Assembly: GCA_902778995.1 (NCBI GenBank)
Contig: CACYZW010000015.1
Location: forward strand, 1 to 43,001
DNA length: 43,001 nt
Source: an uncultured Eubacteriales bacterium
Lineage (GTDB): Bacteria; Bacillota; Clostridia; Christensenellales; Aristaeellaceae
Direction of reading: 5' to 3'
Shown: piece by piece, positions 1 through 7,149 of the stretch
How the letters are laid out: each line of letters starts with the position of its first letter
How positions within the stretch are numbered: the stretch's first letter is position 1
Translations under genes and position numbers: made by a program
The notes under the pieces: model-generated
Database searches by the model: none
Seen by the model: only the letters and a program-made list of their open reading frames with translations
Told to the model about the DNA's origin: nothing

Positions 1-918
1 CCCCCCATCGACCTGCTGGCCCAGGGCGAGGTGGAGGACACCTCCGCCCACGGGCAGCGCGACATGGAGAAGGCCCAGCTGCTGGAGGACACCCTGCGCA
101 GCTTCGGCATTTCCGCGAAGCTGACGGGCATTGCCCACGGCCCGGCGGTCACCCGATTTGAGCTGCAGCCCGCGCCGGGCGTGAAGGTGAGCCGCATTAC
201 ATCGCTGTCCGACGACATTGCGCTGAACCTGGCGGCGATGTCGGTGCGCATCGAAGCGCCCATCCCCGGAAAGGCCGCCGTGGGCGTGGAGATTCCCAAC
301 GACAAGGTGGAGATGGTGCGCCTGCGCGACGTGCTGGAATCCTCCGAGGCCCGGAAGCATCCGTCGCGCATCGCCGTGGGCCTGGGCAAGGACAACTCGG
401 GCCGTTACATCGTGGCGGACATCGCCAAGATGCCCCACGTGCTGATCGCCGGCCAGACCGGTTCGGGCAAGTCGGTGTGCATCAACGCCATCATCGCCTC
501 GATACTGTTCCGGGCCTCCCCCGACGAGGTCAAGCTGATACTGATCGACCCGAAGGTGGTGGAGCTGTCGGTCTACAACAACATCCCCCACCTGGTCTGC
601 CCGGTGGTCACCGACCCGAAGAAGGCCGCCAGCGCCCTGGATTGGGCCGTGGCGGAGATGACGAAGCGCTACAAGATGTTCGCCGAGCGGGGCGTCCGGG
701 ACATCAAGGGCTACAACAAGGCGCTGAAGGACGGCGAGCCGATGATGCCCCAGATGGTCATCATCATCGACGAGCTGGCCGACCTGATGATGGTCTCCCC
801 CGGCGAGGTGGAGGACAGCATCTGCCGCCTGGCCCAGCTGGCCCGCGCCGCCGCCTGGCCCAGCTGGCCCGCGCCTGCGGCATGCACCTGGTCATCGCCA
901 CGCAGCGCCCGTCGGTGA
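1..918 (+). pseudogene. ftsK: FtsK/SpoIIIE DNA translocase, 5' part before a frameshift (partial at window start)
   Basis: This is the motor part of a hexameric, membrane-anchored double-stranded DNA pump that moves chromosomal DNA through the septum at division or sporulation. The frame is open from base 1, so the N-terminal membrane domain lies outside the window. Walker A (GQTGSGKS) is at 451-474 and Walker B ([10 protein letters not shown]) near 757-790. The frame is lost in a 26-bp direct duplication (824-849 and 850-875). After it the reading becomes nonsense and stops at 918, while the homologous sequence resumes in another frame at 852. Removing one copy restores a continuous FtsK protein. 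This could be a true mutation or an assembly error. The family assignment is firm; FtsK and SpoIIIE cannot be told apart here. Confidence 0.85.
824..875 (+). repeat. 26-bp perfect tandem duplication inside ftsK
   Basis: Two exact 26-bp copies lie head to tail at 824-849 and 850-875. Twenty-six is not a multiple of three, so the second copy shifts the reading frame. One copy encodes the normal CRLAQLARA stretch of the motor domain. Confidence 0.95.
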
Positions 919-1379
919 GAGTATTTACCAATCATATTAAGGATAGTATTTCAACCCGTATAGCATTTTGTGCAAAGTCTCAAACAGAAAGTCTTCGTAT
1001 TATTGAAAACGCTGACGCGGAGAAGCTGCTGGGCAACGGCGACATGCTGTTCGTGCCCAACGGCATGAAGTTCATGCGCGTGCAGGGCGCGTGGGTGTCC
1101 GACGACGAGGTCCACGCCATCGTGGAATACATCAAGCAGTCCGGCGAGGCCGAGTACGACCCCGACATGCTGGAGCACATGGAAAACGCCACCCGCAGCG
1201 ACGCCGAGAAGGAGGACTTCGAGGCCGAGTACGACAACAAGCTGCCCGAGGCGGTGGACATCGCCATCGACCTGGGCCAGGTGTCCATATCCATGCTGCA
1301 GAGGAAGATGCGCATCGGCTACGCCCGCGCAGGCCGCATCATCGACGAGATGTCCAAAAGGATGAAAGGCGGTTTCTAA
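852..1379 (+). pseudogene. ftsK: FtsK/SpoIIIE DNA translocase, 3' part after the frameshift
   Basis: This continues the translocase in the frame shifted by the 26-bp duplication. It carries the motor segment IATQRPSV, then AEKLLGNGDMLF, and the C-terminal winged-helix gamma domain (from about 1245 to the stop), which in this family reads the KOPS/SRS orientation signals. The first in-frame ATG is at 882, which would not give a working protein alone. Bases 913-1013 are strikingly AT-rich and encode an unusual version of the segment after RPSV, where the family usually has a pattern like ITGxIKANxPSRI. GC-rich sequence resumes at about 1014. The stop is TAA at 1377-1379. Confidence 0.8.
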
Positions 1380-1380
1380 C

Positions 1381-1773
1381 GTGAATAACATAACAGAAAG
1401 AAATATAAATACACTCGATGAAAAAGTATACGAAAAGTTGAATACTTGGCAAGCAAGACAGCTCGAACTTGGAGTGGAACCACATGCAAAGAAAATCCAA
1501 CGCCGAAGCTGCGATAAAGAATACATAAAGATGTATCGTTGGACTGTTCTTAACAGGGTTATGGAATTAGTTTCTGAACCATTTGATAATGAAGATACCG
1601 CAACGCATTTTATGGAATGCTTCAATGATAGCTTTATCCTGAAAGCAGAGATAAAAAAGGAAAATGAGAAATATTACGTCTACTCAGGCTGGATGCCAAT
1701 AAATGGATATATCTCTTATTCGACCAATATGGGGCAAAACGGGCAGTATTTTGTCTTTGCAAATTGGTCTTAA
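1381..1773 (+). CDS. AT-rich orphan protein of unknown function (130 aa)
   Basis: A GTG-start reading frame begins two bases after the ftsK stop codon; a purine-rich AAAGGCGG inside the ftsK end (about 1362-1369) could serve as ribosome binding site. The protein is mostly polar and ends in an aromatic, Gly/Asn-rich tail (SGWMPINGYISYS, then FVFANWS). There is no signal peptide, membrane segment or motif that I recognise. Base composition is far more AT-rich than the genes around it, and codons such as AAA, AAT and ATA dominate, which suggests recent acquisition. Its small size and position at the end of a core gene would fit a cargo gene such as an immunity or defence protein, but nothing in the sequence proves that. 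Confidence 0.6.
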   Translation: MNNITERNINTLDEKVYEKLNTWQARQLELGVEPHAKKIQRRSCDKEYIKMYRWTVLNRVMELVSEPFDNEDTATHFMECFNDSFILKAEIKKENEKYYVYSGWMPINGYISYSTNMGQNGQYFVFANWS

Positions 1774-1807
1774 ATGACCATTTCTCTTATCAGTATAGAT
1801 CACGAAA

Positions 1808-1853
1808 ACAGGTTCCCTGACTCATTCATGGCGGGATGAGTCACGGAACCTGT
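1808..1853 (-). terminator. Hairpin terminator downstream of sigH
   Basis: Arms ACAGGTTCC (1808-1816) and GGAACCTGT (1845-1853) pair perfectly, and inner GACTCAT/ATGAGTC arms extend the stem. Read on the minus strand, the hairpin follows the sigH stop and is followed by a short T-run (TTTTCG). Confidence 0.65.
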
Positions 1854-1862
1854 CCACAGGAC

Positions 1863-2483
1863 TCACTTTTCCTCCAGGTATTTCAACAGCTTTCGCTTGA
1901 TCCGCTGCAGCGCGTTGTCGATGCTCTTGACGTGGCGGTGCATCTCGTCGGCGATTTCCACGTAGCTCTTGCCCTCCATATAGCGCACCAGCACTTCCTT
2001 TTCCAGGTCGGAGAGCATCTGGCCGATCTTGCCCTCGATGACCGACAGGTCCTCCCGGTCGATGATCATCTCCTCGGGATTGGAGATGCCCTCCTCGGTG
2101 ATCACGTCCAACAGCGTGCGGTCGGAATCCTCCTCATAGATGGGCCGGTTCAGCGAGATATAGCTGTTCAGCGGAATGTGCTTCTGCCGGGTGGCCGTCT
2201 TGATGGCGGTGATGATCTGCCGCGTGACGCACAGCTCGGCAAAGGCCCGGAAGGACGACAGCTTTTCCGCCTTGTAGTCGCGTATCGCCTTGTAGAGGCC
2301 GATCATGCCTTCCTGCACGATGTCCTCGTGATCCGCGCCGATCAGGAAGTAGCTGCGCGCCTTCGTGCGCACGAAATTCTTGTATTTGTTCAGCAGGTAT
2401 TCCAGCGCCGGGCTGTCCGTCTCCTGGGCCAGAACGACGACCTGCTCGTCTGTCATACTCTCAAAATCGCGTGTCGTAACCAT
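1863..2483 (-). CDS. sigH: RNA polymerase sigma-H factor (stage 0 / transition sigma)
   Basis: A sigma-70-family factor of 206 aa, the usual SigH length. Region 2 is visible in the N-terminal third (KNFVRTKARSYF, then DIVQEGMIGLYKAI), with the core-binding and -10 recognition helices. Region 4 sits near the C-terminus (SYVEIADEMHRHVKSIDNAL) as the -35 recognition helix-turn-helix. In Bacillus SigH drives early sporulation and post-exponential genes. It is the last gene of the mrnC-rlmB-yacP-sigH block, the same order as in Bacillus. ATG 2483 has an AAGGG ribosome binding site that overlaps the end of yacP. Its presence suggests sporulating ancestry, not proof of sporulation. Confidence 0.93.
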   Translation of the reverse strand: MVTTRDFESMTDEQVVVLAQETDSPALEYLLNKYKNFVRTKARSYFLIGADHEDIVQEGMIGLYKAIRDYKAEKLSSFRAFAELCVTRQIITAIKTATRQKHIPLNSYISLNRPIYEEDSDRTLLDVITEEGISNPEEMIIDREDLSVIEGKIGQMLSDLEKEVLVRYMEGKSYVEIADEMHRHVKSIDNALQRIKRKLLKYLEEK

Positions 2484-2486
2484 GGG

Positions 2487-3053
2487 TTATCCCTTACTGT
2501 TCGATCCTTTCCGCATTTGCTCCAGCCGCTGGCGCACCTCGGGGGGCAGTCGTTCGGCGATGGGATTGCGCCGGGGCACCGGCTTTTCGATTATCTGCCG
2601 GATGCCCGTGGCGCGCAGCTGTTCCATTTCGATCATCAGCTCCCGTGCGGACATGCGGGTGGCGCCCCGGCCCAGTATGATGGTCTGCTCCAGCGCGTCG
2701 GAGGACGCCACGCGCACCTCAAGCCGCCGAAGCTCGATGTCCCCCGCCAGCTCGTCGCAAAGCCGCTCGATGTAGCGGTCGGCGATCTCCCCCTTCTGGG
2801 TGTAGACCACCGTGACGCCGCCGTGGCGCTCCTCGGTGCGCCGGGCGCGGTCGGACATCCACGCGTCGAACACCAGCACGATCTGCTGGGCGGAATAGCC
2901 CGCGTAGTCCATCAGGTCGGAAAGCAGCCTGTCCCGGGCGTCGGCCAGGGAATAGCTGTCCATGTCCCCGCCGCTGCGCCGGGCGTTGATGATGTTGTAG
3001 CCGTCTACGATCAGCATGCGCCGCGGGGCCTTCCCCGCCCGCTTCCCGTTCAC
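2487..3053 (-). CDS. yacP: NYN (PIN-like) domain ribonuclease, YacP/Rae1 family
   Basis: 188 aa. The N-terminus has the NYN-domain signature LIVDGYNIINA with its metal-binding Asp, followed by LVFDAW and KGEIADRYIERL, which supply further acidic residues. In Bacillus, YacP (Rae1) is a ribosome-associated endoribonuclease that cuts mRNA in the A site. The gene starts with GTG at 3053-3051, overlapping the rlmB stop (GTGA), so translation is probably coupled. The C-terminal tail is basic and ends close to sigH. The family is clear from motif and position; activity is inferred. Confidence 0.88.
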   Translation of the reverse strand: MNGKRAGKAPRRMLIVDGYNIINARRSGGDMDSYSLADARDRLLSDLMDYAGYSAQQIVLVFDAWMSDRARRTEERHGGVTVVYTQKGEIADRYIERLCDELAGDIELRRLEVRVASSDALEQTIILGRGATRMSARELMIEMEQLRATGIRQIIEKPVPRRNPIAERLPPEVRQRLEQMRKGSNSKG

Positions 3054-4081
3054 TTTGCCCTGGCGCGGGCAATCTCATACATCAGTATACCCGCCGCCAC
3101 CGAGGCGTTCAGCGATTCAATGCGGCCCATCATGGGCAGCGCCACCGTCCGGTCGCACTTTTCCAGCGTCAGCCGCGCGATGCCCTCCCCCTCCGAGCCG
3201 ATCACCAGCGCGATGGGGCCGCTGAAGTCGGCGGCGAAGGCGTTCTCGCCGTCCATAGCCGTGCCCACGACCCATATGTTGCGCGCCTGGAGCGCTTCGA
3301 TGGCCCGGTTCAGGTTCTTCACCCGGGCGATGGGCATGTAGTTCAGCGCCCCCGCCGCCGCCTTGGCCGCCGCCGGGGTCAGCCCCGCCGCGCGGCGCTC
3401 CGGGATCACCACGCCGTGGGCCCCGGCGCACTCCGCCGAGCGCACGATGGCCCCCAGGTTGTGGGGGTCGGTGATGCCGTCCAGCAGCACCAGGAAGGGT
3501 TCCTCCCCCTTCCGCGCCGCCGAGGCGAGTATGTCCTCCAATTCGACATAGGACACCGCCGCCACATAGGCCAGCATGCCCTGATGGGCGGGATAGATCT
3601 GGTCCAGCCGCGCGCGCTCCACCCGCTGCACCACGGCGCCGGCCTCCCGGGCCAGGCGCACGATCTCCTGCGCCCCGCCGGACAGGTCGCCGGAGGCCAC
3701 CAGCAGCTTTTCCACCGGCCGCCCGGCCTTCAGCGCCTCCCGGATGGGGTTGCGCCCGGCCAGTATGTGGTCGTCCTCGGGCAAGCCGTCCCGCGTCCCG
3801 TCCATCGCCCGCTTGTACTGGCGCGGACCGGTGGGGGCGCGATAGGCGTCGCCGCGGTGAAGGGAAGCGCGGGGCGCGGGGCGCGGGGCTTCATGAACCG
3901 CATCTTCCTTCCGAAGCTCCGGCTCCCCCTCCGGCGACACCTGCATCGCCCGGGGCACGTTGGGCGCGATACGCCCCACCCGCGGCCCGTGGCCCGCCGC
4001 CTGGGGATAGGTGCGCCGCCCCGGACCCTGGGCGCGGTTGCCGGGGTAGGGCCTGCGATTGTCGTTGTCTTTCGTGCTCAT
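3050..4081 (-). CDS. rlmB: 23S rRNA 2'-O-methyltransferase RlmB-like (TrmH/SpoU family)
   Basis: 343 aa. A low-complexity Arg/Pro-rich N-terminal extension of about 100 residues is followed by the SpoU substrate-binding domain (ILAGRNPIREALKAG) and the knotted SPOUT methyltransferase domain. All three SPOUT motifs are visible: DPHNLGAIVRSAE, LVIGSEGEGI and SLNASVAAGILMYE. The enzyme methylates a guanosine ribose in 23S rRNA using S-adenosylmethionine. The extension makes it longer than the usual 245-250 aa; its basic character would suit RNA binding. Position between mrnC and yacP supports the YacO/RlmB assignment. Confidence 0.92.
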   Translation of the reverse strand: MSTKDNDNRRPYPGNRAQGPGRRTYPQAAGHGPRVGRIAPNVPRAMQVSPEGEPELRKEDAVHEAPRPAPRASLHRGDAYRAPTGPRQYKRAMDGTRDGLPEDDHILAGRNPIREALKAGRPVEKLLVASGDLSGGAQEIVRLAREAGAVVQRVERARLDQIYPAHQGMLAYVAAVSYVELEDILASAARKGEEPFLVLLDGITDPHNLGAIVRSAECAGAHGVVIPERRAAGLTPAAAKAAAGALNYMPIARVKNLNRAIEALQARNIWVVGTAMDGENAFAADFSGPIALVIGSEGEGIARLTLEKCDRTVALPMMGRIESLNASVAAGILMYEIARARAK

Positions 4082-4176
4082 GGGCGCGTCTTCCTTTTTG
4101 GGTGATTCGTCACTTCGTGGTCAGTAGAAACCGGCGCAGCGACGTATGAACGGCGTTTACCGTGAAAACAGGCAGC

Positions 4177-4563
4177 TCAGAATTCCGCCTCCGGCAGCGC
4201 CATCCGCAGCACCGCGTTCATGCGGTCCTTCTGGCCGGTGACGTAGAGCCAGCCGATCAGCGCCTCCAGGGCGGTGGCGTGGTGGTATTCGCCGGGGTCG
4301 GCGTTCTTTGGGGGGCTCTGGCGGGTGTTGCGGGCGCGGCGCACCACGTCCCGCTCGGCGTCGGTCAGCGCGTCCATGATCCGCAAAAGCGCCTGGCTCT
4401 GGGCGTGGGCGCACACCAGCGAAATGGCCTCGCGGTGCATCGCCCGCACCCGCCCGCCCTTGGCGATCAGATGCTCCCGCACGTACAGGTCGTACAGGCA
4501 GTCCCCCAGATAGGCCAGCTCCAGCGAGCCCGGCAGCGCATTGTGTTCAAAGTTGAATATCAT
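4177..4563 (-). CDS. mrnC: Mini-ribonuclease III
   Basis: 128 aa, the usual length. It is an RNase III catalytic domain without a double-stranded-RNA-binding domain and matures 23S rRNA ends in Gram-positives. The two acidic motifs are present: LAYLGDCLYDLYVRE near the start and ATALEALIGWLY near the end. The gene heads the mrnC-rlmB-yacP-sigH block. In Bacillus cysS precedes it, but here rhaB does. No good Shine-Dalgarno lies before ATG 4563, so the start is less certain than the identity. Confidence 0.9.
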   Translation of the reverse strand: MIFNFEHNALPGSLELAYLGDCLYDLYVREHLIAKGGRVRAMHREAISLVCAHAQSQALLRIMDALTDAERDVVRRARNTRQSPPKNADPGEYHHATALEALIGWLYVTGQKDRMNAVLRMALPEAEF

Positions 4564-4605
4564 ATTTTTCGGAGGGGAAATTCACGCGCACGCCGGCTTC
4601 ATCGA

Positions 4606-4633
4606 ATTTCCCGTTCCCAATTCCCCATTCCCC
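4606..4633. repeat. Heptamer tandem repeat, 4 units (variant ATTCCCC)
   Basis: Four consecutive 7-bp units (ATTTCCC, GTTCCCA, ATTCCCC, ATTCCCC) lie in the short gap between rhaB and mrnC. They resemble the heptamers at 12209-12229, 21026-21116 and 39279-39433. Confidence 0.7.
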
Positions 4634-4636
4634 GTT

Positions 4637-6118
4637 TTATTTGCCAAACAACTCTGTATATCTCGCATAGGCCCCGTCCCAGGCCGCGCCGTCGGTCTCG
4701 GGCAGGTAGGTCTCGGTGGGGAAGGACGCCTCCACCACCCGGCGCAGCGCCCAGATATCCTCGATCTCGCCCAGGGCGACGGCCTGCATCAGCAGGTTGC
4801 CGATCACGGTGCCCTCGCTGGGGCCGGTGATCACGGGGCGCCTGATGGCCTCGGCGGTGAACTTGTTCAGCAGCGCGTTTTTGCTGCCGCCGCCCACGAT
4901 GTTCAGGCTCCTGACGGGCTTTTTCAGGATGTCCTGCTCCAGCCGTTCGATGGCCCAGCGGTATTTCAGCGCCAGGCTCTCATACACCACCCGGGAGATC
5001 TCGCCCCGGCCCTGGGGCACGTCCTGGCCGGTCTTGCGGCAGTATTCCTGTATGCGGGCGGGCATGTCGCCGGGGGCCATGAAGCACTGGTCGTCCACGT
5101 CGATCATCGCCTTGAAGGCGGGGGCCTTCATCGCCCTCTCCACAAGGCCGGCAAAGTCCACGGCATCGCTGCGGCGATCCCACTCCCGCTTGCACTCCTG
5201 TATGATCCACAGGCCCATGATGTTCTTGAGCAGCCGGATGGAGCCGTTCACGCCGCCCTCGTTGGTGTAATTGGCGTTCATCACGCTCTGGGCGCACATG
5301 GGCTCGGGAATCTCCACGCCCAGCAGCGACCAGGTGCCGGAGCTGATGTAGGCGAAATCCGCGTCCTTCGCGGGCACGGCGGCGACGGCGCTGGCGGTGT
5401 CGTGGCCGCCCACGGCGATCACCGGAATCCTGTCCACACCGCACTCCCGGGCGATATCGGGCAGCAGCGTTCCCCGCACCGTGCCGGGCAGCCTGACCTC
5501 GCCCAGCATGGCGGTGGGGATGTCCAGCTTTTCAAGCAGCGCCCGATCCCAGTCGCGGGTATAGGGGTTGAGCAGCTGGCTGGTGGAGGCGATGGTGTAT
5601 TCGGTGCCCTTCTCCCCCGTCAGCAGCCAGGCCAGCAGGTCGGGCATGAACAGCAGGTCATGGGCCATGTCCAGGGCGGGGTCGCCCTCTTGGCGCATGG
5701 CGTAGAGCTGGTACAGCGTGTTGAAGGAATTGTAGGCCAGGCCCGTGCGGGCGAACAGGTCTGCGTCGGAGATGATCTCGCGCACCTTTTCCCGCATGCC
5801 GGCGGTGCGCTCGTCCCGGTAGTGCACCGGCAGGCCCAGCAGCCGCCCGTTTTTGTCCAGCAGGCCGTAGTCTACGCCCCAGGTGTCGATGCCGATGGCG
5901 TCCACCTTCACGTCCATATGGGAGATCTTCAGAAGCGCCTGCTTCATTTCGTACACCATGCGGGGCACGTCCCACACAAAGCGGCCGCACAGCATCACCG
6001 GGTCGTTTGAAAAGCGGTGGATTTCGCGGATCTCCAGCTTGCCGTCCGCCAGCGTGCCCAGCATTGCCCGGCCGCTGGACGCGCCGAAGTCAAAGCCCAA
6101 CAGGTTCAGGGTCTTCAT
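4637..6118 (-). CDS. rhaB: Rhamnulokinase
   Basis: 493 aa, a FGGY-family sugar kinase that phosphorylates L-rhamnulose to L-rhamnulose-1-phosphate. N-terminal phosphate-binding loop GFDFGASSGRAM, then GIDTWGVDYG (rhamnulokinase signature with catalytic Asp region), AVGGHDTASAVAAVP, SSGTWSLLG and the adenosine motif NIVGGGSKN near residue 390. The C-terminus ends normally. No isomerase or aldolase for rhamnose lies beside it in this window. The start ATG 6118 has GGAGTGACGGAGG upstream and its own promoter. The gene sits where cysS would be expected next to mrnC. Confidence 0.93.
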   Translation of the reverse strand: MKTLNLLGFDFGASSGRAMLGTLADGKLEIREIHRFSNDPVMLCGRFVWDVPRMVYEMKQALLKISHMDVKVDAIGIDTWGVDYGLLDKNGRLLGLPVHYRDERTAGMREKVREIISDADLFARTGLAYNSFNTLYQLYAMRQEGDPALDMAHDLLFMPDLLAWLLTGEKGTEYTIASTSQLLNPYTRDWDRALLEKLDIPTAMLGEVRLPGTVRGTLLPDIARECGVDRIPVIAVGGHDTASAVAAVPAKDADFAYISSGTWSLLGVEIPEPMCAQSVMNANYTNEGGVNGSIRLLKNIMGLWIIQECKREWDRRSDAVDFAGLVERAMKAPAFKAMIDVDDQCFMAPGDMPARIQEYCRKTGQDVPQGRGEISRVVYESLALKYRWAIERLEQDILKKPVRSLNIVGGGSKNALLNKFTAEAIRRPVITGPSEGTVIGNLLMQAVALGEIEDIWALRRVVEASFPTETYLPETDGAAWDGAYARYTELFGK

Positions 6119-6177
6119 CCTCCGTCACTCCTTATCTGTGAAATAAAAGGGTATTCCTTCTCTGTTCTGCTGTGGGT

Positions 6178-6206
6178 ATTATATCAGAAAAAAGTCGATA
6201 CCACAA
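6178..6206 (-). promoter_or_regulatory. Promoter of rhaB
   Basis: On the minus strand, TTGTGG (6206-6201), 17 bp, TATAAT (6183-6178). It lies about 60 bp before the rhaB start. Confidence 0.65.
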
Positions 6207-6412
6207 GTGTTTCGCGCCGGCGGAGCCGCGTTTTGAACGCAGGGCGCGTTAATTCCTGGGTATCGAACGGAAAAGAGGTGCTTTTATAGCGTGTCTCCAA
6301 GCGCGGGAGATGCCGTTTCGAACGGATCTGACTGCATCTCAGGGCGCCTTTCGCAGTACCGCATGACAAATCCTCTGGCTTTGTCCGCGGTCCGGGGGCG
6401 GCGCAGGCCGCC
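6207..6412. other. Gene-free stretch between rhaB promoter and NUDIX gene
   Basis: I see no convincing gene here. A GC-rich inverted repeat (GGGCGGC/GGCCGCCC, near 6395-6412) directly after the NUDIX stop on the minus strand could end its transcript. A minus-strand reading frame that runs on into this stretch is an out-of-frame shadow of the NUDIX gene. Confidence 0.4.
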
Positions 6413-6973
6413 CTACCTGCAGGCCCATGCGTAGCAGTACGCCTGGGTCCTGGCGGCGAAGCACTCGGTGCGAAGCAGATCGCGCATCTCCGCCTTGGTA
6501 TACCAGCCCGGGACGATCTCCTCGGCGTCGGAGGTGCTTTTGCGAAATTCCCCGGCGGCCGCGCCGAACACGCAGACGCTGCGCTCGTTGGCAAAGCCCA
6601 CGGCGTTGTAACTGCCGTCCAGCATGTCGTCGATGCGCACAAGCTCCAGCCCGGTCTCCTCCCAGAGCTCCCGACGGGCGCTCTGCTCCGGGGTCTCCCC
6701 CGGGTCGATCAGCCCTGCGGGAAAGTTGTAGATCCACTGGGCCATCGCCATGCGGTATTCCCGGTTGACGAGTATGCGCTCGCCGCTCTCGTCCGTCATG
6801 ATCATGACGACGGAGTCCGCCGTCCGGTTTTGCAGCGCCTCCAGCGTCCGGATGTCCCTGTTCCGGCTGATGATCTCATAGGTCTTGGGGTTCCCCTGCG
6901 CCGTGACGTAATCCACGTCGTAGCGGGTGATGAATTTGCCCTCGCATACCTTCCGAATGCCCTGATATTTCAT
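6413..6973 (-). CDS. NUDIX hydrolase (ADP-ribose pyrophosphatase-like)
   Basis: 186 aa counted from ATG 6973, which has a GGGAGG ribosome binding site about 6-8 bases upstream; an in-frame TTG at 7012 is less likely because it falls on the promoter -10. The Nudix box is intact: Gly, five residues, Glu, then REL-WEETGL (GLIDPGETPEQSA plus RRELWEETGL). The preceding NFPAGL segment is typical of ADP-ribose or nucleoside-diphosphate-sugar pyrophosphatases. Substrate is not determined. It is divergently transcribed from guaD. Confidence 0.85.
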   Translation of the reverse strand: MKYQGIRKVCEGKFITRYDVDYVTAQGNPKTYEIISRNRDIRTLEALQNRTADSVVMIMTDESGERILVNREYRMAMAQWIYNFPAGLIDPGETPEQSARRELWEETGLELVRIDDMLDGSYNAVGFANERSVCVFGAAAGEFRKSTSDAEEIVPGWYTKAEMRDLLRTECFAARTQAYCYAWACR

Positions 6974-7011
6974 GGCGCGGCCCTCCCGTTTTTCGTAATA
7001 TTGCCGGATCA

Positions 7012-7040
7012 ATTATATCACTTCGTTTCCTTGGACGCAA
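7012..7040 (-). promoter_or_regulatory. Promoter of the NUDIX gene
   Basis: Minus strand TTGCGT (7040-7035), 17 bp, TATAAT (7017-7012). It is back to back with the guaD promoter. Confidence 0.65.
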
Positions 7041-7064
7041 TTCTGTTTTACGCCCATGAAATTG

Positions 7065-7093
7065 TTGATTTGCGACGGTATTTTTGTTATAAT
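7065..7093 (+). promoter_or_regulatory. Promoter of guaD and probably of the purine operon
   Basis: TTGATT (7065-7070), 17 bp, TATAAT (7088-7093), giving a leader of roughly 50 bases before the TTG start at 7150. This is the first of a long run of plus-strand genes. The leader is too short for a purine riboswitch. Confidence 0.75.
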
Positions 7094-7149
7094 ACAGTAA
7101 GATACCCGGCAATCATCGGGCGATGCGCCGGGGGAAAGGAAAAACCGCC

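Noticed and set aside
7094-7149. Purine or molybdenum cofactor riboswitch before guaD or the xanthine dehydrogenases
   Set aside because: The leader is only about 50 bases, and none of the gaps upstream of 8526, 12284 or 26938 shows the needed conserved core.
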